Made by a program: the position numbers and the translations under genes
Shown here: positions 50,017 to 58,629 of the stretch, in pieces
How positions within the stretch are numbered: the stretch's first letter is position 1
Layout of the letters: each line of letters starts with the position of its first letter
From: Hominisplanchenecus_A murintestinalis
GTDB lineage: Bacteria > Bacillota > Clostridia > Lachnospirales > Lachnospiraceae
Reading direction: 5' to 3'
DNA: 64,000 nucleotides
NCBI RefSeq assembly: GCF_943193015.1
Contig: NZ_CALPCM010000009.1
Coordinates: forward strand, 40,347 to 104,346
Notes under the pieces: model-generated
Told to the model about the DNA's origin: nothing
What the model saw: only the letters and a program-made list of their open reading frames with translations
Databases searched by the model: none

Positions 50017-52173
50017 TCAGCGGCTTTTCATAACAGAGGAAAAGCCGCTGTAAACTTTCTTTTTGTTCACGGTGTTGTAGCACCGGACTTTATAGTAGTA
50101 GGCGCGTTTTTTCGAAGGCTTATCGGTGAAAGAAGTCTTGCCCAGTGTCTTGACTTTTTTAAACCCTCGCTTTTTGGAAGTGGAGCGGAAGACTTCATAA
50201 CCTTTGACACCGGAAATTTTCGTCCATTTCACTTTTACATTCTTTTTACCGGAGGCCTTTGCAGAAATCAGGCGCGGCGCTGAAAGTGTCAGCTTGACGG
50301 ATTTCGCGGAACTGTGCTTGCTGTATGCAGGCGCTCCATTTATCGTCCGGCGTGCCCGTATTTTATAGTAGTAGGAAGCGCCCGGCGTTAGTCTGGAGTT
50401 GGTGAATGTGGTCTTTGATGTAGTGGCAATTTTACGATAGCCGCTGTTCTTTTTCGTGCTGCGGTAAATTTCATATTTTTTAGCATTTTTCACGGAGCGC
50501 CATTTCAGCCGTACTTTGCTGCTGCTCACCCGCTTCAGGTAGGAAAGGGCGGGGCGCTTCAGGGTATTGGTAATCAGCTCCACTTTAGTGGCGGGTTTTG
50601 TGGTGTTTACAGTAAATGCCTTGATGCGGGCAGTTTTCCCGGAACCAAGGGAGTGGTGGTCAATCCATTCATCGTCGGTAGCGGCGGATTTGTAAAAGCT
50701 CTGGTTCTTTGAAGAGTTTGAAACGAACTGCAGCTCAGCGTTGGAGGAAGATGTCTGGTCTACAAAGTAATCGATGCTTCCTCCAGCGCTGGATTTCAGG
50801 GTAATCACTACGGAAAACGTATCCCCCTGGTTAAATACAGGCTGTTCTTTTAACGGAATCGTGTAGTAGCCGCTGTAGGTGGTAGTCCCAGTCTGGGGGG
50901 TGGAGAATACCGGGCTTCCCGAAGAAGGATTGCCGGAAGAAGGATTTTTGTATATCTGGATGCTGTAGTTCACGTTTTGGGAAAACAGAGAGAAAGAGAC
51001 AGCTTTCAGCTGTTCATTCTTTCCGGAATTTGCATTTATCTTGTAAACATTGGCGATGGAAGTACCGTTCATAGCTGAAATATAGCCGGAGCCGAAAGAA
51101 CCGTCATACTGGTAGTTGTGGTCGTAATTGTCAGCCCGTTCCATATCGAAAGCATAGCTCAGGTAATCGCCGCTGGTCTGCATACAGGAGGCGTCCTGAT
51201 AAGAGATATACAGATATCCCTGGTCGCCGCCGGAAGTACCGTAGCTGTTTTTCACAATCCAGGCTCCGTTGATGGAAGGTTTAATTTTCCGACCCTGGAA
51301 AATTACTTCAAAGTTGTCGCGGGAATAATTGTCATCCCAGCCGACGATGCTCACGATGTGGTTCGTGGAGAAATTGGAAACCGGAAACAGGTACGCGCCG
51401 TTCTCATTTTCAAAAGTCGGATGGTAGTAAATGGAGGTGGAAACTGCCCCATATTGCATAATCAGGTTCTTAACGGAGTTCATGTCTGCAGTGTTTACGA
51501 AACGGGCATTCTGCAGATGCGCCGTATCCTGGTAAGCATATGCCGGATTGATGGAGGACGTGTTGGAATAGGGCACCAGGGATTCCGGCGCGGCTCCCAG
51601 CCACTTTGAAAGGGCGAACATGGTAAATAAATTGTTTCCTCCGGTATTAAGGAAATTTTCTCCGGTGTTGTTGCGGACGGTATCGTTTTTTGTCAGTCCC
51701 AGAGGATCGGCAGGGCACTGAAAAAAGAAATAGGTCAGGTGCATTTCGGATAAATCAATGCTGGTGTCCGCCAGTTTTTTCTTAATCAGGCTGGATTCCC
51801 CGGCGGAAAGCGTACCGAAAGCCCAGCAGGAACCCCAGGGGTCCTGGTTCTTGACCGGGGTTACCAGTCCAAGGCTGCGGGAATCATACCGGGTGGGAAG
51901 GCTGGCACGTGCCAGAGGATACTCCGCACTGTTTCTGTAGGAAGGCAGCGCCGGAAGTCCGGAAGAGGGCAGCACGGGATCTGTGGATTCAGATAACAGA
52001 GCGGCCGTCTCTTTGTCGAGGCTGTTTATGGAAGAAACAGTCTCTTCCAGTGAATGAGACTGTTTCGGCGCCGCAGGCTGTGAGGCCAGGGCGGTTCCCG
52101 GAACCGGCAGAAAAGTAAGGGCAAAAACAAGAGATATTAAAATCCGTCTTCCAAAATTTTTATGCAAATTCAT
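50017..52173 (-). CDS. Secreted papain-family (C1) peptidase with lectin-like and fibronectin type III domains
   Basis: A 718-residue secreted protein. A signal peptide occupies about 1-31. The C1 peptidase domain (about 92-330) has the catalytic Cys116 in DPWGSCWAFGTLSAGESS, His272 in TNHIVSIVGWDDN and Asn309 in AWIVKNSYG. A lectin-like beta-sandwich domain follows (about 340-520), then two fibronectin-type III modules (about 535-625 and 630-718, each with KYEIYRSTKK/GYEVFRSTSK). No wall-sorting signal is visible. Such proteins are found on the surface of gut Firmicutes and are presumed to process or bind host or bacterial proteins. Confidence 0.92.
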   Translation of the reverse strand: MNLHKNFGRRILISLVFALTFLPVPGTALASQPAAPKQSHSLEETVSSINSLDKETAALLSESTDPVLPSSGLPALPSYRNSAEYPLARASLPTRYDSRSLGLVTPVKNQDPWGSCWAFGTLSAGESSLIKKKLADTSIDLSEMHLTYFFFQCPADPLGLTKNDTVRNNTGENFLNTGGNNLFTMFALSKWLGAAPESLVPYSNTSSINPAYAYQDTAHLQNARFVNTADMNSVKNLIMQYGAVSTSIYYHPTFENENGAYLFPVSNFSTNHIVSIVGWDDNYSRDNFEVIFQGRKIKPSINGAWIVKNSYGTSGGDQGYLYISYQDASCMQTSGDYLSYAFDMERADNYDHNYQYDGSFGSGYISAMNGTSIANVYKINANSGKNEQLKAVSFSLFSQNVNYSIQIYKNPSSGNPSSGSPVFSTPQTGTTTYSGYYTIPLKEQPVFNQGDTFSVVITLKSSAGGSIDYFVDQTSSSNAELQFVSNSSKNQSFYKSAATDDEWIDHHSLGSGKTARIKAFTVNTTKPATKVELITNTLKRPALSYLKRVSSSKVRLKWRSVKNAKKYEIYRSTKKNSGYRKIATTSKTTFTNSRLTPGASYYYKIRARRTINGAPAYSKHSSAKSVKLTLSAPRLISAKASGKKNVKVKWTKISGVKGYEVFRSTSKKRGFKKVKTLGKTSFTDKPSKKRAYYYKVRCYNTVNKKKVYSGFSSVMKSR
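50019..50049 (+). terminator. Hairpin between hemL and the convergent protease gene
   Basis: A perfect 11-bp stem AGCGGCTTTTC/GAAAAGCCGCT. On the + strand it is followed by TGTAAACTTTCTTTTTG, a weak T run, fitting hemL termination. It lies over the last codons of the convergent protease gene. Confidence 0.55.
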
Positions 52174-52251
52174 AAATTACTCCTCATCTATATTAGAATC
52201 ATAGAACTCACTGTTTTAGGCCTGGTTCTTTGGAAAGCGCAGGTTTAGAAT

Positions 52252-53169
52252 TTAGAACAGCTTTTCGGGATAAATCCCGGCGTCAATTAATTTGCGCAGG
52301 GATTTTACTACATTTTCTTTATCCTCGCGGTAGGTAACACCGAACCATTTGTCGTTTGTTTCCAGCATAGTTACCTGCGCAGTTCCGTTTTTAATGAGTG
52401 AGTCCACAACAGTAGGAATCAAATATTCGGCTTTCAGCCCATCTCTGGTGATATCTGAGAGAAAATTAGAAAATCCTTTTTCCAGGATATCAAAGAGCTC
52501 AGGGGTGAAGCCCCACATGTTCATAGATACGATGCTTTTAGGATCAATAGGGGTGAAACCGCCGGTTCCGTTAGGAACCCCGGCGCCATTTTCTGTTTTG
52601 TAAATATCGTGGGTCTCTTTTACGCCCAGAAGGTGCTTTTTACTATTTACATGGCAGATTCCCCGGGTCACAGATCCATTGTCGCTTAGGGTATTGCCAA
52701 GAATAAAGCCGGCCATGCAGAAATTTAGCGCTTCGGAAACGGGCGCAGGGTTTATCAGGTAATCATGGAGTTTGACAAAGGCTTCCTTGCCATAGTAGTC
52801 ATCGGCATTGATTACGATAAAAGGCTCATCTACAATATCCTTGCAGCACAGGATGGCTTGTCCGGTTCCCCAGGGCTTTGTGCGTCCTTCGGGAACAGTA
52901 AAGCCTGCCGGAAGATCGTCAAGTTCTTGGTAAGTATAAACCACATTTGCGATTTTCTCAATGCGGTTTCCGATGACTTCTTTGAAATCTTTTTCCAGGC
53001 TGCGCCGGATAATAAATACAATCTTATTAAAGCCGGCCGCTAATGCGTCATAAATGGAATAATCCATAATAATCTCGCCGTTGGGGCCGAAAGGCTCAAG
53101 CTGCTTAATGCCGCTGCCAAAACGGCTTCCGAGTCCGGCAGCCATAATCACCAAGGTCGTGTTTTTCAT
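52252..53169 (-). CDS. Sugar-phosphate nucleotidyltransferase (NTP_transferase family)
   Basis: A 305-residue nucleotidyltransferase: N-terminal VIMAAGLGSRFGSGIKQLEP signature, then the metal-binding Asp in INADDYYGKEAFVKLHDYL. It transfers a nucleotide to a sugar phosphate to give an NDP-sugar. The exact sugar and base cannot be told; UTP-glucose-1-phosphate uridylyltransferase-like is the closest description. It is monocistronic with promoter TTGTCA-18 nt-TATACT at 53236-53207 on the minus strand and AAGGAGAA before the ATG. Confidence 0.88.
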   Translation of the reverse strand: MKNTTLVIMAAGLGSRFGSGIKQLEPFGPNGEIIMDYSIYDALAAGFNKIVFIIRRSLEKDFKEVIGNRIEKIANVVYTYQELDDLPAGFTVPEGRTKPWGTGQAILCCKDIVDEPFIVINADDYYGKEAFVKLHDYLINPAPVSEALNFCMAGFILGNTLSDNGSVTRGICHVNSKKHLLGVKETHDIYKTENGAGVPNGTGGFTPIDPKSIVSMNMWGFTPELFDILEKGFSNFLSDITRDGLKAEYLIPTVVDSLIKNGTAQVTMLETNDKWFGVTYREDKENVVKSLRKLIDAGIYPEKLF

Positions 53170-53206
53170 AAATAAAATTCTCCTTGTACGTGTTTTGATA
53201 CTTCAT

Positions 53207-53236
53207 AGTATAACACAGAATATAAATATGTGACAA
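53207..53236 (-). promoter_or_regulatory. Promoter of the nucleotidyltransferase gene
   Basis: Minus-strand TTGTCA (53236-53231) and TATACT (53212-53207) with an 18-nt spacer, about 38 nt before the start codon. Confidence 0.7.
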
Positions 53237-53245
53237 CAAAAGAAT

Positions 53246-53276
53246 CCACGCCATTTTCTTTTGAAGAATGGCGTGG
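53246..53276 (-). terminator. Terminator after the small hypothetical gene
   Basis: CCACGCCATT pairs with AATGGCGTGG around an 11-nt loop; on the minus strand it is followed by ATTCTTTTGTT. It separates the 53322 gene from the nucleotidyltransferase promoter. Confidence 0.75.
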
Positions 53277-53321
53277 AACTATCAAAAATCTTTTCGTGGA
53301 GAAATACTTTTCAGGAAGTTT

Positions 53322-53681
53322 TTACTTCATTATAAATGTTTCCAAAATAGTATCAATATCCTCCCGTATTTTGTAGTAAAGGTTTGTGTTTTCTTCATTG
53401 TCCATATCAAACTGAACATCTGTAGGAAAAGCGGCGATATAATAAATGCCGTCTTTTTCGCCAAGGAAAAGGTATTCCGGAAACTCTATATAAAAAGTTT
53501 CTGCAGAGAATGGCAGGGGTTCAGGGGACACCGGTTTGTCATTGGAATGATTGGAAGGTTTCCCGGATATACTTAAAAATATCAATATAAGGATGACAAG
53601 AAGCCTGTTATGCCTATTGACAAAGCAAAAGAATGACCATATATTTACAAGGAGAAATATATCAATAAAAAGTTTTCCCAA
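53322..53681 (-). CDS. Small hypothetical membrane-anchored protein
   Basis: A 119-residue protein I do not recognise. The first 40 residues contain hydrophobic stretches (FIDIFLLVNIWSFFCFV and LLVILILIFLSISG), then a folded soluble part FPEYLFLGEKDGIYYIAAFP with conserved-looking aromatic and acidic residues and an amphipathic C-terminal helix (YYKIREDIDTILETF). A good terminator follows its 3' end, which supports expression. It is divergent from the BspA-like gene. Confidence 0.55.
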   Translation of the reverse strand: MGKLFIDIFLLVNIWSFFCFVNRHNRLLVILILIFLSISGKPSNHSNDKPVSPEPLPFSAETFYIEFPEYLFLGEKDGIYYIAAFPTDVQFDMDNEENTNLYYKIREDIDTILETFIMK

Positions 53682-53704
53682 ACTAAAATCAGGAGGTTGG
53701 AAAG

Positions 53705-56113
53705 GTGAAAAAACGAATTATTTCAATTGCTTTAGCACTTTGTTTATGTGTTTCTTCCCAGTCAGTGGTACATGCACGGCAGGAAGAACCTTTGCGGCAT
53801 GCGGATGTTCTTGCGGAACAATCTATATCCGGGCCGGCAGCCCGTGATAATACGCTTCCTGTCCCGACGGAAGTCTATGAGGCTATGATTGCATTGAAGG
53901 AGCGGGATGGGTATAGGGAGGGGACAACTTGGACCGACGATGAGCCTTATTCGGATTCGAAGGGATATTACTGTTGGAAAGGCGGAACTCTTGATGGGCA
54001 TAATATCAGTGCCGTAGGCTGCGTAGCTTTTGCTTTTATACTCAGCGATGAGGCGTTTGGCAGTCTGCCGGCCAGGATGTACGAAGCAGGTAAGTTTACA
54101 TTTGAAGATATAAAAGTCGGAGATATCCTGAGGGTAAACAACGATACCCATACCGTGATCGTGCTTGAAGTGAACGATGCAGGCGTCATTGTTGCCGAAG
54201 GAAACATCGGTATCGGAGACCATAAAGGTAAAGTTCATTGGGGACGGGCGATATCTAAGGAAGAAGTGATGAGCAATACAAGCCATTATATCACTCGCTA
54301 TCCGGAAGGATATGTCCCGCCGAATGATCCGGAAGCGAACGTATCAATTGCAGCAGGAACTCTTGACGGAGGGCTTAGCTGGAATCTCACAAAGGCGGGG
54401 ACATTAACCATTTCCGGCAAAGGGGCTATGCCGGATTTCAGCAGTACCGAAGAACAGCCGTGGAGCGGTAACAGCAGCCGAATCAGGAAGGTCATTATCG
54501 GGAATGGTGTTACCAGTATCGGTTCCTGCGCTTTTTGGAATTGCGGGGTTCTTAGCGGAGAGATTTCTCCCAGTGTGACAATCATTGGCAACAGCGCATT
54601 CCGAGGTTCTTCGCTTATTTCCCTAACCATTCCTTCCAGTGTGAAAACCATCGGTGACAGTGCATTCCGCGAATGTTCGAACCTTAGTTCAGTGACCGTT
54701 TCAGAAGGAGTGGAAACAATTAGCCAAAATGCGTTCCTCGCATGCACAAGCCTTACCTCTATAGACTTACCCGGCAGTATTGGGGAAGTGGGCACCGCCG
54801 CATTTTTTCAATGTCAGGCAATGACAAGTGCGGTATTTGCTCCTGGCAGCAAGCAGGTAAAGCTAGGAGACAATATGTTTACGCAATGCTATTATCTGAT
54901 GCGTGTAACATTGCCAAAAAAAATAGAACGTATTAGTGAAGGGATGTTTCAGAATTGCCAGATGCTTGTCGGAGTGGAAATTCCCCAAGGTGCGGAAAGT
55001 ATAGGAGCATCAGCCTTTGCGTCGTGCTACAGATTTACCACTGTCGCAATTCCGGACAGCGTAACATCAATAGCGACGGCTGCATTTTCATCGTGTTCTC
55101 TGAGTGATATATACTATATGGGCACTGAAGCGCAGTGGAATAGTATAAGTAAATCAGGCGATATAGCAGCGGCAGTGTCAAAAGCGACAATGCATTATAA
55201 CTACGTCCCACCCACCGGTTCCGATCCCGATGATGGTGATGACAACAATGGTGATAACTCGGGGAATGGAGATAACTCAGGAAGCGGAGATAACTCAGGG
55301 AGTGGCGACAACTCGGGGAACGGAGATAACTCAGGAAGCGGCGACAACTCGGGGAACGGCGATAACTCGGGGAACGGCGACAATTCAGGGAATGGTGATA
55401 ACTCGGGGAACGGAGATAACTCAGGAAGTGGTGATAACTTAGGAAGCGGTGGTAACTCAGGGAATGGTAATAATCCGGGAAGCGGCGACAATTCAGGAGG
55501 CGGAGGCAGACCGGGTACCGGTGAAAGCCAGGCACCGTTTGCAAAAGGCAAAACCTTTACGGTTAGCGGAGTTACTTATAAAGTAACAAAAGTCGGCGAA
55601 GAAGTGGAACTGACAGCGGCAAAATCCAAGGCGAAAAAGGTTACGGTCAATACAGTCACGGGTACGGACGGTGTAAAGTATAAAGTAAGCTCCATTGGGG
55701 CAAAGGCAATGCAGAACAATAAGGATTTGACGAACCTGACCATTGGAACAAATGTAAAGACGATCGGAGCAAGCGCATTCAAAGGATGTGTTGCATTAAA
55801 GAAGACGCTTATCCTGCCGGACAGCGTAAAGACAATCGGAACAAGTGCATTTTCGGGCTGCAATAAGATTACGGCAGTTACTATCGGTAAGACATCAAAA
55901 TCAAGACTGACAACAATCGGAAAGAGCGCATTTAATGGGTGTAAGAAACTTGGTAAAGTAACGATCAAGTCAACAAAGCTTGGTTCCATAGGTAAACAGG
56001 CATTTAAAGGCAGCAAATCTAGCCTGAAGGTGAAAGTACCGCCCAAGCAGTTGAAAAAGTATCAGAAAATACTGAAAAAAGCAGGGGTGAAAGTCAAACA
56101 GGTAATAAAATAA
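53705..56113 (+). CDS. BspA-like LRR surface protein with an N-terminal amidase-like domain
   Basis: An 802-residue secreted protein. Signal peptide about 1-25. An N-terminal domain (about 55-200) has an NlpC/CHAP-like pattern with Cys in SAVGCVAFAF and His in NDTHTVIVLEV. LRR_5 (BspA-type) repeats follow at about 230-485 (TSIGSCAFWNCG, KTIGDSAFRECSN), then a flexible Gly-Asn-Asp-Ser linker of 7-residue units (about 517-600). A second LRR_5 set (about 660-765) ends in a basic tail. GTG 53705 follows AGGAGG. Adhesion and cell-wall interaction are likely roles by family; no anchor motif is seen. Its C-terminus resembles that of the 12431 protein. Confidence 0.9.
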   Translation: MKKRIISIALALCLCVSSQSVVHARQEEPLRHADVLAEQSISGPAARDNTLPVPTEVYEAMIALKERDGYREGTTWTDDEPYSDSKGYYCWKGGTLDGHNISAVGCVAFAFILSDEAFGSLPARMYEAGKFTFEDIKVGDILRVNNDTHTVIVLEVNDAGVIVAEGNIGIGDHKGKVHWGRAISKEEVMSNTSHYITRYPEGYVPPNDPEANVSIAAGTLDGGLSWNLTKAGTLTISGKGAMPDFSSTEEQPWSGNSSRIRKVIIGNGVTSIGSCAFWNCGVLSGEISPSVTIIGNSAFRGSSLISLTIPSSVKTIGDSAFRECSNLSSVTVSEGVETISQNAFLACTSLTSIDLPGSIGEVGTAAFFQCQAMTSAVFAPGSKQVKLGDNMFTQCYYLMRVTLPKKIERISEGMFQNCQMLVGVEIPQGAESIGASAFASCYRFTTVAIPDSVTSIATAAFSSCSLSDIYYMGTEAQWNSISKSGDIAAAVSKATMHYNYVPPTGSDPDDGDDNNGDNSGNGDNSGSGDNSGSGDNSGNGDNSGSGDNSGNGDNSGNGDNSGNGDNSGNGDNSGSGDNLGSGGNSGNGNNPGSGDNSGGGGRPGTGESQAPFAKGKTFTVSGVTYKVTKVGEEVELTAAKSKAKKVTVNTVTGTDGVKYKVSSIGAKAMQNNKDLTNLTIGTNVKTIGASAFKGCVALKKTLILPDSVKTIGTSAFSGCNKITAVTIGKTSKSRLTTIGKSAFNGCKKLGKVTIKSTKLGSIGKQAFKGSKSSLKVKVPPKQLKKYQKILKKAGVKVKQVIK
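55252..55505 (+). repeat. Tandem 21-nt repeats coding the Gly-Asn-Asp-Ser linker
   Basis: About ten units of GGxAAyGGmGATAACTCrGG type encode G-[NS]-G-D-N-S-G. They form a low-complexity, hydrophilic linker inside the BspA-like protein and are prone to copy-number change. Confidence 0.85.
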
Positions 56114-56120
56114 TCGTTTC

Positions 56121-56145
56121 CACTGAAAAAATAAACAGTGTTTTG
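56121..56145 (+). terminator. Weak terminator after the BspA-like gene
   Basis: CACTG/CAGTG with a 10-nt A-rich loop followed by TTTTG; the stem is short. Confidence 0.3.
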
Positions 56146-56167
56146 CGGGCCGCTGTCCAAAAAGAGA

Positions 56168-56196
56168 TTGCTATTTCGAGGATGCTATAATATAAT
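56168..56196 (+). promoter_or_regulatory. Promoter of the citrate synthase gene
   Basis: TTGCTA (56168-56173) and TATAAT (56191-56196) with a 17-nt spacer, about 90 nt before the ATG. Confidence 0.7.
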
Positions 56197-56283
56197 AGCT
56201 CTCAGGACAAAGGAGTTTTCAGGAATTTCTTTGTCATGTTTTTTGTGGACTGCTATGTGTATGGATGAAACGGGGTGGATATT

Positions 56284-57660
56284 ATGAGAGATGAATCAAT
56301 GATGGAACTGGGAGCTGAGCTGGACGAAAAATTTGCCGGGCTTGTGAAAAATTGTATGGTATCCGGGAGTATCGACCAGGGGCTATATGTAAAATATGAT
56401 GTAAAGCGGGGACTGCGTGATTCTGACGGAAGAGGCGTGCTGACAGGGCTCACGGAGGTTTCCGATGTGGTTGCCATGGAAGAGGATGGGGCAGGCGTAA
56501 GAACTCCGATTGACGGAAAACTGTATTTTCAGGGCTATGATGTGGAAAAAATGATAAACGGGAACAAGAAGAAGCGTTTCTTGTTTGAAGAGGCGACTTA
56601 TTTGCTTTTGTTCGGGGAACTGCCGGGGGCGGAAGAACTGGAGAGCTTTATTAAAATCCTGGGAAGCTTAAGGGAGCTTTCCGGGCATTTTGTAAGGGAT
56701 GTGATTATGAAATCCCCGCCGGAAAACCTGATGAATGCATTGCAGAAATGCATTGTGCTTCTGTACTCGTACGATGAAAATCCAGACGATGTTTCCGTGC
56801 CGAATGTGCTTCGTCAGTCTTTGCAGCTGATAGCCAAGATGCCGATGATGGCGGTTTATTCCTATTATGCGTACAGGCATTTCCAATTAAATAAGACACT
56901 GGTGGTAAGACCGCCGAAGAAAGAGCTTTCCACTGCTGAAAATATTTTGTATATGCTGCGAAAAGACAGACAGTATACAGAGCTGGAGGCATGTGTGCTG
57001 GATATAGCATTAGTACTTCATGCAGAGCATGGCGGGGGAAATAACAGTACGTTTACAAATCATGTGGTGACTTCCTCAGGAACAGATACTTATTCGGCAG
57101 TCGCCGCGTCTATGGCGTCTTTGAAAGGTCCCAAACATGGGGGCGCGAATCTAAAGGTCATGCAGATGTTTGCGGATTTAAAAGCAAATTGCGCAGATTA
57201 TGCAGATGAAGGGAAACTGACAGAATACCTTCAGAAAATCCTGGACAGAGAGGCCTTTGACAGAGCGGGCCTAATCTATGGAATGGGACACGCAGTCTAT
57301 ACGAATTCAGACCCCAGGGAAGTCATGCTGAAAAAATATGCCTACAGGCTTGCGCAGGAGAAGGGGATGGAAGAGGAGTTCAGGCTTTATGATACTGTAG
57401 AACGGATTGCGGCAAAACTTATTGCCCAGAAAAGACATTTGTTTAAGCCTATTTGCGCCAATGTGGATTTTTACAGCGGGCTTGTGTACACTATGCTGGA
57501 TATTCCGATGGAACTGTTTACGCCGATTTTTGCGATTGCCAGGATTTCAGGATGGAGCGCACACCGTTTGGAAGAGCTGGTGAACCGCGGAAAGATTATC
57601 CGCCCCGCTTATAAATATGTGGGTGTACATAAAGATTATCACGAAATATCGGAGCGATAG
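56284..57660 (+). CDS. Citrate synthase
   Basis: A 458-residue citrate synthase, condensing oxaloacetate and acetyl-CoA. Conserved parts: GKLYFQGYDVEKMI, the His in ALVLHAEHGGGNNSTF, LKGPKHGGANLKVMQM, YGMGHAVYTNSDPRE and CANVDFYSGLVYTML with the catalytic Asp region. ATG 56284 follows GGGGTGG; GTG 56275 overlaps it. It is a lone gene with its own promoter, likely supplying 2-oxoglutarate for glutamate synthesis in an organism with a partial citrate cycle (inference). Confidence 0.95.
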   Translation: MRDESMMELGAELDEKFAGLVKNCMVSGSIDQGLYVKYDVKRGLRDSDGRGVLTGLTEVSDVVAMEEDGAGVRTPIDGKLYFQGYDVEKMINGNKKKRFLFEEATYLLLFGELPGAEELESFIKILGSLRELSGHFVRDVIMKSPPENLMNALQKCIVLLYSYDENPDDVSVPNVLRQSLQLIAKMPMMAVYSYYAYRHFQLNKTLVVRPPKKELSTAENILYMLRKDRQYTELEACVLDIALVLHAEHGGGNNSTFTNHVVTSSGTDTYSAVAASMASLKGPKHGGANLKVMQMFADLKANCADYADEGKLTEYLQKILDREAFDRAGLIYGMGHAVYTNSDPREVMLKKYAYRLAQEKGMEEEFRLYDTVERIAAKLIAQKRHLFKPICANVDFYSGLVYTMLDIPMELFTPIFAIARISGWSAHRLEELVNRGKIIRPAYKYVGVHKDYHEISER

Positions 57661-57700
57661 CAGGAGTTTATAAGTAGCTGAACAGCCGGAAGAAACTGTC

Positions 57701-57729
57701 TTGAAGTATCAGTAGTTCTTTGCTATACT
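57701..57729 (+). promoter_or_regulatory. Promoter of the polysaccharide export genes
   Basis: TTGAAG (57701-57706) and TATACT (57724-57729) with a 17-nt spacer, 46 nt before the permease ATG. Confidence 0.75.
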
Positions 57730-57774
57730 ACGGTTATCTGGCAAAAAGATGGAAATGATTTACAGGAGTGTCCT

Positions 57775-58572
57775 ATGCTTAAAAATTTAGTGACAGAGCG
57801 GAAGCTAATCCGGACTCTGGCGAAGAATGATTTCAAAACAAAATTTGCGGGTTCCTATCTGGGAATTGTGTGGGCGCTGGTGCAGCCGATTGTGACGGTG
57901 CTGGTGTACTGGTTTGTATTCCAGGTAGGTTTAAAGCAGACGGATACAAGTGCGTATCATGGGTATCCTTTTATCTTGTGGATGCTGGCGGGGCTGGTGC
58001 CTTGGTTTTATTTTCAGGAAGCGATGACCGGAGGTACGAATGTGCTGATGGAATACAGCTACCTGGTGAAAAAAGTAGTATTCAAAATCGAAATTCTTCC
58101 GATGGTAAAAGCAGTTTCGGCATTGTTTATCCATACATTTTTTGTATGTGTGGCGGTAGTCTTGTATAGTTGTTACGGGAAGTTTCCCGGTGTGTACGGG
58201 CTGCAGATTCTATATTATTCATTCTGTATGTTTGTGCTGGTATCGGGAATTTGCTATGCCGCCAGTGCAGTTGCCGTATTTTTCCGGGATTTGCTTCAGA
58301 TTGTCAATATCATTTTGCAGGTAGGCGTATGGGCAACGCCGATTATGTGGGATTTACAGTCAATTGGCCTGCCGGGAATTGTAGCGAAGATTTTTAAATT
58401 AAATCCAATGTATTATATTGTTTATGGATATAGGGATGCGTTGATCAATAAGGTCTGGTTCTGGGAGCGTCCGGGACTGACATTATATTTCTGGGGCTTT
58501 ACGGTTCTGATGTTTTTGATTGGGACGAGGATTTTTAGGCGGCTGCGGATACACTTTGCAGATGTGTTGTAA
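57775..58572 (+). CDS. ABC-2 type polysaccharide/teichoic acid export permease
   Basis: A 265-residue membrane protein of the Wzm/TagG family. The N-terminal LAKNDFKTKFAGSYLGIVWA amphipathic start and six membrane helices, with LAGLVPWFYFQEAMTGG and the FFRDLLQIVNIILQVGVWATPIMW core, are characteristic. With the ATPase downstream it exports a lipid-linked surface glycan. The ATG follows ACAGGAG. The sugar identity depends on genes beyond the window. Confidence 0.93.
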   Translation: MLKNLVTERKLIRTLAKNDFKTKFAGSYLGIVWALVQPIVTVLVYWFVFQVGLKQTDTSAYHGYPFILWMLAGLVPWFYFQEAMTGGTNVLMEYSYLVKKVVFKIEILPMVKAVSALFIHTFFVCVAVVLYSCYGKFPGVYGLQILYYSFCMFVLVSGICYAASAVAVFFRDLLQIVNIILQVGVWATPIMWDLQSIGLPGIVAKIFKLNPMYYIVYGYRDALINKVWFWERPGLTLYFWGFTVLMFLIGTRIFRRLRIHFADVL

Positions 58573-58629
58573 GCAGTGAAGCGGCGGCCTGCTGTTTAGG
58601 AAAGCAAAACCAGCGGGAAGGAAAGGAAC

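Noticed and set aside
55252..55505. Regular repeats that could be taken for a CRISPR array
   Set aside because: Units are contiguous 21-nt coding repeats without unique spacers and keep the reading frame of the BspA-like protein.
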